From Lachnospiraceae bacterium (lineage in GTDB: Bacteria; Bacillota_A; Clostridia; Lachnospirales; Lachnospiraceae): a DNA stretch of 7,438 nucleotides. Location: positions 1 through 7,438 of the forward strand of contig JAGACI010000173.1 of NCBI GenBank assembly GCA_017614185.1, read 5' to 3'. This document shows positions 1 to 6,104 of this stretch, one piece after another (the first letter of the stretch is position 1; every line of letters begins with the position of its first letter). The notes below the pieces were generated by a model. That model made no database searches. It was not told where the DNA came from and saw only the letters and a list, made by a program, of their open reading frames with translations. The position numbers were made by a program, and so were the translations under genes.

Positions 1-56
1 ACTTCTTTTTCTTTTGCTCTTGTTGTGATGTCTTCCCAACAATTCTTTCTTTCCAT
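1..56 (-). CDS. N-terminus of an unidentified protein, cut by the left edge
   Basis: An ATG (complement of 54-56) opens a frame that stays open to the window edge, giving 18 complete codons that read MERKNCWEDITTRAKEKE. An AAAGGAG Shine-Dalgarno (complement of 68-74) lies 11 nt upstream. This is slightly long spacing but workable. The start falls only 21 bp after the pheT stop codon, with no hairpin terminator between, so it would be the third gene of the pheST transcript. The opening MERKN...W faintly recalls the start of clostridial M18-type aminopeptidases. That is a recollection from very few residues and should not be used as an assignment. The frame is too short to judge coding potential, but position, strand and RBS favour a real gene start. 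Confidence 0.5.
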   Translation of the reverse strand, partial: MERKNCWEDITTRAKEKE

Positions 57-77
57 ACTTACCTACACTCCTTTCGA

Positions 78-2504
78 CTACTCACGAAGAGAAGCACCAA
101 GTGATTCAAGACCGTTAAGAATCTTCTTCATAGCACCTGTGATATCGCTTTCCTCAAGAGTTCTGTCTTTTGCTCTTAAGGTAAGTGAGAATGCTACAGA
201 CTTGAATCCTTCCTTAACCTGGCTTCCTTCGTAGATATCAAACAATGTGCAGTCCTCAAGAATCTTGCCGCCGCGCTGTCTGATTACATCTTCAAGCTGA
301 CCTACCAAAACGTTCTTGGGTACGAGCATTGAAATGTCTCTTAATACTGCAGGGAACTTAGCGATTCCTTCATACTTTCTGTCAAATGTTGTGAAAGGTA
401 AAATCTCAGGAATCTCAAGTACTGCTACATACGCCTTGGTTCCAATCTCATAATTGTCAAGGACTGCAGGATGAACCTCACCGAGATATCCCAAAACTTT
501 TCCGTTATAAATGATGTTTGCCTGTCTTCCGGGATGTAAGAACTTCTTTCCTGCCTCAGGATCATATGTAATCTTGTCAAACATACCAACCTGGCTTAAG
601 AACTCTTCAACCACACCCTTCATTGTGAAGAAGTCTCCTTCACCGTAGAATCCCAATGTGAACTGCATTCTTTCATCAGGAAGCTCAGTAAGAGGAAGGC
701 TCTTAGGGATATAGATATTTGCGAGCTCGTAAAGTCTTACGTCCTTATTTTTTCTGTTGTAGTTTGTTGAAAGAGATGTAAGCATTCCGTTTAAGGGAAG
801 GGTTCTCATGATAGAGAAGTCTTCTCCAAGAGGGTTAAGAATCTTGATTGCATCTCTAAGCTTATCGTCGGCATCAAGGTTTAACTTGTCGAATACCTTG
901 GGGCTTTCGAATGAATATGTCATTCCCTGTGAGAAACCGCAGAACTCGGCAACATTTCTTGCAATCTCTTCAATACGAAGTTTGTAAGAAAGCTTACCTG
1001 TTGTAGCTTCTCCCTTGGGAAGAGTCTCGGGAATCTTATCATAGCCATAGAATCTTGCTACTTCTTCAGCGATATCAGCCTGACCTACAAGGTCCTGTCT
1101 GAATGAAGGAATAACAAGTTCATTCTTTGCTGCATCGTACTCGATCTCAAGAGCTTTGAAAATTTCAAGCATCTGATCTTTCTTAACATCTGTACCGAGA
1201 AGTGCGTTGTACTTGTCAGGGCAGAACTCAAGGCGAACAAGAGGCTTAATGGGGCTCTTTACATCAACAATACCGTCTACGACTTCACCGCAGCCAATCT
1301 CTTCGATAAGGTGGCAAGCTCTGTTGATTGCTGCTTCTGCATTTACAGGGTCAAGACCTTTCTCAAAAATACCTGAAGCATCGGTTCTAAGACCGATTCT
1401 CTTAGCAGACTTTCTGATGTTTGGACCATTGAATGTAGCAGCTTCGAAAAGAACAGTATCGACATCGGTTGTAATCATGGAGTTCTCTCCGCCCATGATA
1501 CCCGCAATACCAATCTCCTTCTCGCCGTCGCAGATCATAAGAACTTCAGAGTCGAGCTTTCTCTCCTGACCGTCAAGTGTTGTAAATACGTCGCCGTCTT
1601 TGGCACGTCTTACAACAATCTTCTTGCCTGCAATTGTATTGTAGTCGAATGCGTGCATGGGCTGACCATACTCAAGCATTACGTAGTTTGTGATATCAAC
1701 AAGGTTGTTGATGGGTCTGATACCGTTTGAAGCAAGACGACGCTGCATCCACTTGGGCGAAGGAGCAATCTTAACGTTCTTAACGATTCTTGCACAGTAT
1801 CTTGAGCAAAGATCGGCATCCTTAATCTCAACAGAGATATAATCCGCAGCGTTTCCGCCTGCGCCCTTTACAGACTCGTCAGGCTTAATATATTTCTTCT
1901 TAAATGTTGCTGCCGCTTCTCTTGCGATACCCATGATACCGTAGCAGTCAACTCTGTTACTTGTGATTTCGTACTCGAAAACAGTGTCACGAAGTCCCAA
2001 AGCCTTAACGGCATCATCACCGGGCTTAACATCGGCATCGTCCTCAAATACATAGATACCGTCTTCGGGAGCTTCGGGATAGAATTCTCTTGAAGAACCA
2101 AGTTCCTCGATTGAGCACATCATACCGTTTGACTCTACTCCGCGAAGTTTGCCTGCCTTGATTGCGATTCCGTTCTCAGGCAAAGGACCGCCGTCATGTC
2201 CGCCAGCAACCTTGCCGCCGTCAAGAACAACTGCAACAAGCTGTCCTTCAGCAACATTGGGAGCGCCTGTAACAATCTGTGTTGTCTCGCTTCCAACATT
2301 AACCTGGCAGACAACAAGCTTATCTGCGTCAGGGTGTCTTTCAACTTTTAAAACCTTACCTACAACAATCTTTTCAAGGTTTTTGTCAAGTGCTTCATAA
2401 CCTTCAACCTTTGTACCTGTAAGGGTCATTGCATCGAAGTATTCCTGGTTGGTACACTCCAAATCAGGAACATATACTTTTATCCATGATAATGATGTAT
2501 TCAT
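78..2504 (-). CDS. pheT: Phenylalanyl-tRNA synthetase beta subunit
   Basis: Cytoplasmic beta chain of the alpha2-beta2 enzyme that charges tRNA-Phe with phenylalanine. It contributes tRNA binding and editing. The 808 residues match the usual full-length bacterial size. Visible domains in order are an EMAP-II-like tRNA-binding OB fold (VVGKVLKVERHPDADKL, about residues 47-63), the B3/B4 editing region (RPINNLVDITNYVMLEYGQP, 263-282, and the RTDASGIFEKG segment around 373-383), B5 (ADIAEEVARFYGYDKIP, 476-492), a catalytic-like core to about 700, and a C-terminal FDX-ACB anticodon-binding domain (FPAVLRDISMLV at 717-728, FDIYEG at 755-760). The ATG is 14 nt beyond the pheS stop. Its GGGAGG Shine-Dalgarno overlaps that TAG stop, so the two subunits are tightly coupled. 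No terminator follows the TAG stop at 78-80. Nothing appears truncated or frameshifted. Confidence 0.98.
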   Translation of the reverse strand: MNTSLSWIKVYVPDLECTNQEYFDAMTLTGTKVEGYEALDKNLEKIVVGKVLKVERHPDADKLVVCQVNVGSETTQIVTGAPNVAEGQLVAVVLDGGKVAGGHDGGPLPENGIAIKAGKLRGVESNGMMCSIEELGSSREFYPEAPEDGIYVFEDDADVKPGDDAVKALGLRDTVFEYEITSNRVDCYGIMGIAREAAATFKKKYIKPDESVKGAGGNAADYISVEIKDADLCSRYCARIVKNVKIAPSPKWMQRRLASNGIRPINNLVDITNYVMLEYGQPMHAFDYNTIAGKKIVVRRAKDGDVFTTLDGQERKLDSEVLMICDGEKEIGIAGIMGGENSMITTDVDTVLFEAATFNGPNIRKSAKRIGLRTDASGIFEKGLDPVNAEAAINRACHLIEEIGCGEVVDGIVDVKSPIKPLVRLEFCPDKYNALLGTDVKKDQMLEIFKALEIEYDAAKNELVIPSFRQDLVGQADIAEEVARFYGYDKIPETLPKGEATTGKLSYKLRIEEIARNVAEFCGFSQGMTYSFESPKVFDKLNLDADDKLRDAIKILNPLGEDFSIMRTLPLNGMLTSLSTNYNRKNKDVRLYELANIYIPKSLPLTELPDERMQFTLGFYGEGDFFTMKGVVEEFLSQVGMFDKITYDPEAGKKFLHPGRQANIIYNGKVLGYLGEVHPAVLDNYEIGTKAYVAVLEIPEILPFTTFDRKYEGIAKFPAVLRDISMLVPKNVLVGQLEDVIRQRGGKILEDCTLFDIYEGSQVKEGFKSVAFSLTLRAKDRTLEESDITGAMKKILNGLESLGASLRE

Positions 2505-2518
2505 TCTCTATATCCTCC

Positions 2519-3538
2519 CTAGAACTGCTTTAAGAAACGAACATCGTTCTCATAAAGCAATCTCATGTCGTCAATCTCGTACTTAAGAAGAGCAATTCTC
2601 TCAAGGCCAACACCGAATGCAAAACCGGTGTAAACATTGGGGTCAATTCCGCTCATCTCAAGAACATGGGGATGAACCATACCGCAGCCAAGGATCTCGA
2701 TCCAGCCCGATCCCTTACAGAATCTGCAGCCCTTGCCGCCGCACTTAAAGCAGCTTACATCAACCTCTGCAGAAGGCTCTGTGAACGGGAAGTGGTGAGG
2801 TCTGAATTTAACCTTTGTATCTTCGCCGAAGAGCTCTTTTGCGAACTCGGCAAGTGTACCCTTAAGGTCTGCGAAAGTAATATTCTTGTCAATAACAAGT
2901 CCTTCAATCTGATGGAATGAAGGTGAGTGTGTGGCATCAACCTCGTCTGAACGGAATACTCTTCCGGGAGCTATCATTCTGATGGGAAGTTTGCCCTTCT
3001 CCATCTCGTGAACCTGTACGGATGATGTCTGTGTACGAAGAAGAATGTCTCCGTTGATATAAAATGTATCCTGCTCATCCTTTGCAGGGTGATCTGCAGG
3101 GATGTTAAGTGCTTCGAATACATAGTAGTCCTTATCGATTTCGGGTCCTTCAACAACCTCGTAACCCATACCTACAAAAATTCTCTCAACCTCTTCAAGA
3201 GCAAGGGTATTGGGGTGCTTGTGGCCTACAAGATTCTTCTTGGCAGGAAGTGTTACATCGATAACCTCTGCCTTCATCTTGGCCTCTCTTGCTGCTGATT
3301 CCATCTTCTTGATTGCAGCTTCAAGCTTTTCTTCTATCTCGGCTCTTGCCTCGTTGACCATCTGACCAACCTTGGGTCTGTCCTCAGGTGCAACGTCTTT
3401 CATAGATTTAAGTACGTCAGTAAGCTCACCCTTCTTACCAAGAATCATTACACGAACGTCGTTTAACTTATCAAGTGAATCGCTCTCGGTAATCTGCTGT
3501 AATGCTTTTGCTTTGATTTGTTCCAGCTTTTCCTTCAT
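2519..3538 (-). CDS. pheS: Phenylalanyl-tRNA synthetase alpha subunit
   Basis: Catalytic subunit of phenylalanyl-tRNA synthetase, which activates phenylalanine with ATP and transfers it to tRNA-Phe. It is a class II synthetase of 339 residues, normal for the bacterial family. An N-terminal helical region (about 1-90, tRNA-binding coiled coil) is followed by the HPNTLALEEVERIF entry to the catalytic domain (108-121). Motif 2 is GRVFRSDEVDATHSPSFHQ (192-210) and motif 3 is GFAFGVGLERIALLKY (305-320). Between them sits a four-cysteine insert (C263, C266, C271, C274, pattern CxxC-x4-CxxC), a possible zinc knuckle that the shorter E. coli enzyme lacks as far as I recall. The ATG is preceded at 5 nt by a perfect AGGAGG (complement of 3544-3549). 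The gene is first in the pheST operon and lies directly downstream of a T-box leader. Confidence 0.98.
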   Translation of the reverse strand: MKEKLEQIKAKALQQITESDSLDKLNDVRVMILGKKGELTDVLKSMKDVAPEDRPKVGQMVNEARAEIEEKLEAAIKKMESAAREAKMKAEVIDVTLPAKKNLVGHKHPNTLALEEVERIFVGMGYEVVEGPEIDKDYYVFEALNIPADHPAKDEQDTFYINGDILLRTQTSSVQVHEMEKGKLPIRMIAPGRVFRSDEVDATHSPSFHQIEGLVIDKNITFADLKGTLAEFAKELFGEDTKVKFRPHHFPFTEPSAEVDVSCFKCGGKGCRFCKGSGWIEILGCGMVHPHVLEMSGIDPNVYTGFAFGVGLERIALLKYEIDDMRLLYENDVRFLKQF

Positions 3539-3559
3539 GATATCCTCCTAATGTTTTGG

Positions 3560-3596
3560 AAAAAAAATAATCCCTCATCGCTATAAACGATGAGGG
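3560..3596 (-). terminator. Intrinsic terminator of the pheST T-box leader
   Basis: On the minus strand CCCTCATCG (3596-3588) and CGATGAGGG (3580-3572) form a perfect 9-bp stem with a 7-nt loop. The sequence ATTATTTTTTTT follows, ending in eight consecutive T residues (3567-3560). The 5' arm lies next to the CGTCCCT segment that in T-box RNAs can pair instead with the conserved T-box sequence, making terminator and antiterminator mutually exclusive. The pheS Shine-Dalgarno begins only 10 nt downstream of the T tract, so termination here prevents pheST expression. Confidence 0.95.
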
Positions 3597-3824
3597 ACGA
3601 ATTATGTTCAAGTTAATCCGCGGTACCACCCACATTCATGATAAAAATCATGCTCTTCATTTTGACTTAACGCGTCAGACGTTCATGACTACTTGATTCA
3701 CCATGACAGCTCCGGTGTGAAATTTCACATTTCATAGGTTGCCGCGAAGCCTTCCAGCCGATGAGCTTCACTCTCTTATGGACCTATGATGCTACTTTGC
3801 ACCATCAATGCCTTTCTTTATTAC
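3560..3824 (-). promoter_or_regulatory. T-box riboswitch leader responding to tRNA-Phe
   Basis: A leader of about 260 nt precedes pheS. The conserved T-box, GAATGTGGGTGGTACCGCGG, is at 3637-3618. Stem I is visible. An 8-bp helix pairs TCATAGGT (3789-3782) with ACCTATGA (3739-3732), above an internal specifier loop that carries AGTA (3796-3793) on its 5' side and is closed below by GGTG (3803-3800) with CACC (3717-3714). On the 3' side of the loop the triplet TTC (3721-3719), followed by A, sits exactly where a specifier codon is expected. It is a Phe codon complementary to the GAA anticodon. A 6-bp hairpin (CATGAT/ATCATG, 3652-3637), likely stem III, sits just before the T-box, and the terminator follows. 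By the family mechanism, uncharged tRNA-Phe stabilises the antiterminator and switches pheST on. The 5' end is inferred from the promoter. Confidence 0.96.
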
Positions 3825-3830
3825 TTAGCC

Positions 3831-3859
3831 ATTCTAAGCGCAAATGCCCAAATTGTCAA
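3831..3859 (-). promoter_or_regulatory. Sigma-A-type promoter of the pheST T-box transcript
   Basis: On the minus strand a perfect -35 TTGACA (3859-3854) and a -10 TAGAAT (3836-3831, one mismatch to TATAAT) are separated by the ideal 17 nt. Transcription would begin near 3823-3825, just before the first recognisable T-box stem I sequence. The -35 lies 20 bp past the stop codon of the upstream ZIP gene. Confidence 0.92.
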
Positions 3860-3879
3860 GACTAATCCAATCTGTGTTA

Positions 3880-4656
3880 TCAGCCGAGTCCGACATCCAA
3901 TGCCATCATTAGCATAAAACCTGTTGCGAAGCAAACGGTACCCGTGTTTGAGTGCGTAGTTTCGATAATCTCAGGAATCAGTTCCTCAACCACAACATAA
4001 ATCATTGCTCCTGCGGCAAAGCTTAAAAGGTAAGGCATAATAGGAAGGAAAATTCCCGATGCAGCCACCATAAGCAGCGCTCCGATAGGCTCTACTATTC
4101 CTGATAAGGTTCCGTAAAGGAAAGTCTTCCACTTGGGAAGTCCTTCGGATAAAAGAGGCATTGAAACAATTGCTCCTTCGGGGAAGTTCTGAATTGCAAT
4201 ACCTATTGCCAAAGCCAGGGCTCCCATAAATGAAATCTTTTCATTTCCGTGAAGCCATCCGATACAGATGATTCCCACAGCCATTCCCTCGGGAAGGTTA
4301 TGAAGCGTAACCGCAAAAATAAGCTTTGTGGTTCTCTTAAGTCCGCTTTTTATTCCCTCTTCCGAACTGTCCAGATGAGCATGAGGAACAACAAGATCCA
4401 AAAACAAAATGAAAAACATTCCAAGTCCAAATCCGATTACTGCAGGTATAAACTTAAGTTTGCCCATGTCAGACGACATGTCCAAAGAAGGAATGATAAG
4501 ACTAAAGAACGATGCCGCTACCATTACCCCCGCAGCAAAACCTGCAAAAGCGCTTCGGAGTCTTGCACCGATATTGTCTTTGAAAAAGTAGACGCAAGCA
4601 GCCCCAAGGCTTGTACCCATAAAGGGAATGATTATTACTTGCCAAATACTAGCCAT
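3880..4656 (-). CDS. ZIP-family divalent metal transporter (GufA/ZupT-like)
   Basis: Inner-membrane protein of 258 residues with about eight hydrophobic segments, predicted to import zinc or related divalent metals into the cytoplasm. The metal-site signatures are clear. HNLPEG at 119-124 is the TM4 motif and QNFPEG at 156-161 the TM5 motif. E189 (EPIGA) follows in the next segment and EELIPE is at 224-229. A short histidine-bearing stretch, PHAHLD (91-96), precedes the TM4 motif and resembles the variable cytosolic metal-binding loop of ZIPs. At the second TM5 position this protein has Asn (N157), where the structurally studied Bordetella ZIP has Asp as I recall. The start ATG has GGAG 9 nt upstream. 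It lies 32 bp downstream of the lipase-like gene on the same strand with no terminator between, so the two are probably cotranscribed. The family is secure. The substrate (Zn, Fe, Mn or Cd) cannot be read from the sequence. Confidence 0.93.
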   Translation of the reverse strand: MASIWQVIIIPFMGTSLGAACVYFFKDNIGARLRSAFAGFAAGVMVAASFFSLIIPSLDMSSDMGKLKFIPAVIGFGLGMFFILFLDLVVPHAHLDSSEEGIKSGLKRTTKLIFAVTLHNLPEGMAVGIICIGWLHGNEKISFMGALALAIGIAIQNFPEGAIVSMPLLSEGLPKWKTFLYGTLSGIVEPIGALLMVAASGIFLPIMPYLLSFAAGAMIYVVVEELIPEIIETTHSNTGTVCFATGFMLMMALDVGLG

Positions 4657-4688
4657 TTGTAAATACTCCGTTTCAATATATATATTTC

Positions 4689-5870
4689 TTAGTAGCCCAT
4701 TTCTTTAAGCGAAGAAACAAGGCCGACATAAAATTCTCTTACATCAAAGTCTTTAATATTCTGCCTGTTAAGGTCAATCATATCACCATGGGAGATGCCT
4801 CGTTTGCCCTTAGGCTCAAGCATTGTGAACTTCTCTCCCCATGGAAAAGATTTTTCACCAACAAGACCGTCATTCTTTCCATCAAAGTATTTTACAAGAA
4901 GATACGACATATTTAAAGGGAATTGTCCGCCACGCGGACTTTTCTGGTATGAACCCACAGACTGATAGTAAACTCCGGGGACATCCTTAACCTCTTCATT
5001 CATCTTCATACATGCGGAATGTGTAAGGTCGGTTACACCGGCAAGAAAATCAGGATTAATGTCGCCAAGCTTTGAAGCTCCGGCATTATAAGCCTTAGCA
5101 ATGGCATTCTTCTGACTCTCGGGAATCTTATTTAAAAGATATTTCGCAAACTCACAGCCTCTGTGAGGTGTATTAATGGTTGTAAGTGATGCGACATCAT
5201 CGGCTGCGCCACACTTTGCAATTGCATATCTCATATCAAGACCGCCCTTTGAATGTGCTATTACATTAACCTTTTCACATCCTGTTTCAGCCTTAATCGC
5301 TTTAATTCTGTCTGCAAGCTGCTTTGCACAATCTGCAACAGATGCCGCGGAATTGTGTTCGCCGTAAAAGATTGTGGCGCCATTTGATATAAGTTCATTT
5401 GAAATTCTACCCCAATAGTTTAAATGAGTAAAATCCCTGAAAAATATACCATGAACCATGAGCAAAGGATACTTGGTCTTACAGATCTGTTCTCCCGCCC
5501 TGGATTCATTAAGCTTTATCTTCGCTGTTTCAAACTTAACTTCATCATCAGCCGTCTTAATGATGATAAAGAGCAAAACAAGGTGAACAATGGGAACAAG
5601 TCCGAAAACCGCACCCAGTACTCTCCACTTAAGCCTTAACTGATTACAGCTTACGTAGACAAGCGCTATTCCAATCCAGAATATAACTGATTCAATAAGA
5701 ATCAAAACTACAATCTTAACTATAAATCTTACAGGTGATGCAGAATAACCTGAAAAACCAAACGGTGATTTAAAAAGATCATAAGCATAGTAACAGATTA
5801 ATAATGGAGATGTTATAAGAAAAAGTTTAAGCAGAACACTTCCTGCTTTACACATTTTTAGGCGCTTCAT
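4689..5870 (-). CDS. Membrane-anchored alpha/beta-hydrolase, lipase/esterase-like
   Basis: A 393-residue protein with three hydrophobic N-terminal segments (about 12-32, 47-75 and 84-104) followed by a soluble alpha/beta-hydrolase domain from about 130. The catalytic apparatus is visible. LLMVHGIFFRD (136-146) carries the HG oxyanion-loop motif. NVIAHSKGG (202-210) is the nucleophile elbow with Ser207, with Ala in place of the first Gly of GxSxG. KNDGLVG (332-338) offers Asp334, and ISHGDMID (359-366) offers His361. The NDGLV then SH order matches bacterial family I triacylglycerol lipases. I infer hydrolysis of an ester such as an acylglycerol or membrane lipid at the membrane, but the substrate and the side of the membrane are unknown. 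The ATG has GGAG 10 nt upstream, inside the overlapping small gene. A second in-frame ATG at residue 6 is a possible alternative start. ZIP follows 32 bp downstream. Confidence 0.85.
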   Translation of the reverse strand: MKRLKMCKAGSVLLKLFLITSPLLICYYAYDLFKSPFGFSGYSASPVRFIVKIVVLILIESVIFWIGIALVYVSCNQLRLKWRVLGAVFGLVPIVHLVLLFIIIKTADDEVKFETAKIKLNESRAGEQICKTKYPLLMVHGIFFRDFTHLNYWGRISNELISNGATIFYGEHNSAASVADCAKQLADRIKAIKAETGCEKVNVIAHSKGGLDMRYAIAKCGAADDVASLTTINTPHRGCEFAKYLLNKIPESQKNAIAKAYNAGASKLGDINPDFLAGVTDLTHSACMKMNEEVKDVPGVYYQSVGSYQKSPRGGQFPLNMSYLLVKYFDGKNDGLVGEKSFPWGEKFTMLEPKGKRGISHGDMIDLNRQNIKDFDVREFYVGLVSSLKEMGY

Positions 5871-5973
5871 TTTGTTTCTTCTCCGATTCCTTATAATCTT
5901 TGATATGAATACATGTAAGTGTCAAAAAGACACCGAGAGCCAATGCAAGTGCTCCTGTAATCACATATCCCAT
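5848..5973 (-). CDS. Small single-span membrane peptide of 41 residues
   Basis: ATG (complement of 5971-5973) opens a 41-codon frame ending in TAA (5848-5850). It has a perfect AGGAGG Shine-Dalgarno 7 nt upstream (complement of 5981-5986), the best-placed of this operon. The product starts MGYVITGALALALGVFLTLT and continues CIHIKDYKESEKKQNEAPKNV. It is one hydrophobic helix (about 3-23) followed by a short charged, Lys/Glu-rich tail, so it is likely a membrane peptide with a cytoplasmic C-terminus. Its last 23 nt overlap the start of the hydrolase gene in another frame, and the hydrolase Shine-Dalgarno lies within it, suggesting translational coupling. I do not recognise a family. It could be a small partner or regulator of the hydrolase, or chiefly a leader peptide that helps the hydrolase be translated. 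The strong RBS, promoter position and amphipathic layout support its being expressed. Confidence 0.7.
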   Translation of the reverse strand: MGYVITGALALALGVFLTLTCIHIKDYKESEKKQNEAPKNV

Positions 5974-6012
5974 TTATATTCCTCCTTGAGAATTATTCTT
6001 AGCACAAATGTT

Positions 6013-6041
6013 ATTTTATCACATTGACGTTTCTATGTTAC
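6013..6041 (-). promoter_or_regulatory. Promoter of the small peptide-hydrolase-ZIP operon
   Basis: On the minus strand TAAAAT (6018-6013) is preceded by TGA, forming an extended -10. A -35-like GTAACA (6041-6036, four of six matches to TTGACA) sits 17 nt upstream. The predicted start near 6006 leaves a leader of about 33 nt before the peptide ATG at 5973. It overlaps the divergent promoter proposed for the plus-strand gene. Confidence 0.6.
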
Positions 6042-6051
6042 TTAATATTTT
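6024..6051 (+). promoter_or_regulatory. Candidate promoter of the debranching enzyme gene
   Basis: TTGACG (6024-6029) and TATTTT (6046-6051) are spaced by 16 nt on the plus strand. The predicted start, near 6058, leaves a leader of about 45 nt. The -10 is only moderately good. An alternative -10-like TATTAT (6078-6083) is closer to consensus, but it lacks a -35 and would start transcription right at the Shine-Dalgarno, so I prefer the upstream pair. Confidence 0.45.
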
Positions 6052-6104
6052 AGATTTTCTCTTTTTTAAATGTGATGTATTATAAGAAAAAGGAGGTTAC
6101 ATAA

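Noticed and set aside
1207..1569. A 120-codon plus-strand open frame antisense to pheT
   Set aside because: It lies entirely inside a full-length conserved pheT, has no ribosome binding site, and its product is low-complexity Ser/Pro/Ile typical of a reverse-frame shadow.
3613..3660. A 15-residue frame (MKSMIFIMNVGGTAD) on the minus strand inside the T-box leader, a possible leader peptide
   Set aside because: It has no Shine-Dalgarno, runs through the conserved stem III and T-box sequence, and contains no Phe-rich run. Riboswitch structure explains the sequence fully.
4249..4662. A 137-codon plus-strand open frame antisense to the ZIP gene
   Set aside because: Its Lys/Arg/Ser/His-rich product mirrors the hydrophobic codons of the transporter. 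It has no promoter or ribosome binding site and no recognisable domain.
4674..4687. An AT-repeat tract (TATATATATT-like) in the hydrolase-ZIP gap, considered as a ZIP promoter
   Set aside because: A -10-like hexamer can be drawn anywhere in the tract, but no -35 match lies at 16-18 nt. With a 32-bp gap, cotranscription is simpler.
6061..6083. A T-rich tract before TATTAT upstream of the debranching enzyme, considered as a terminator or a second promoter
   Set aside because: No GC stem precedes the T tract, and TATTAT lacks a -35 and would start transcription at the Shine-Dalgarno.
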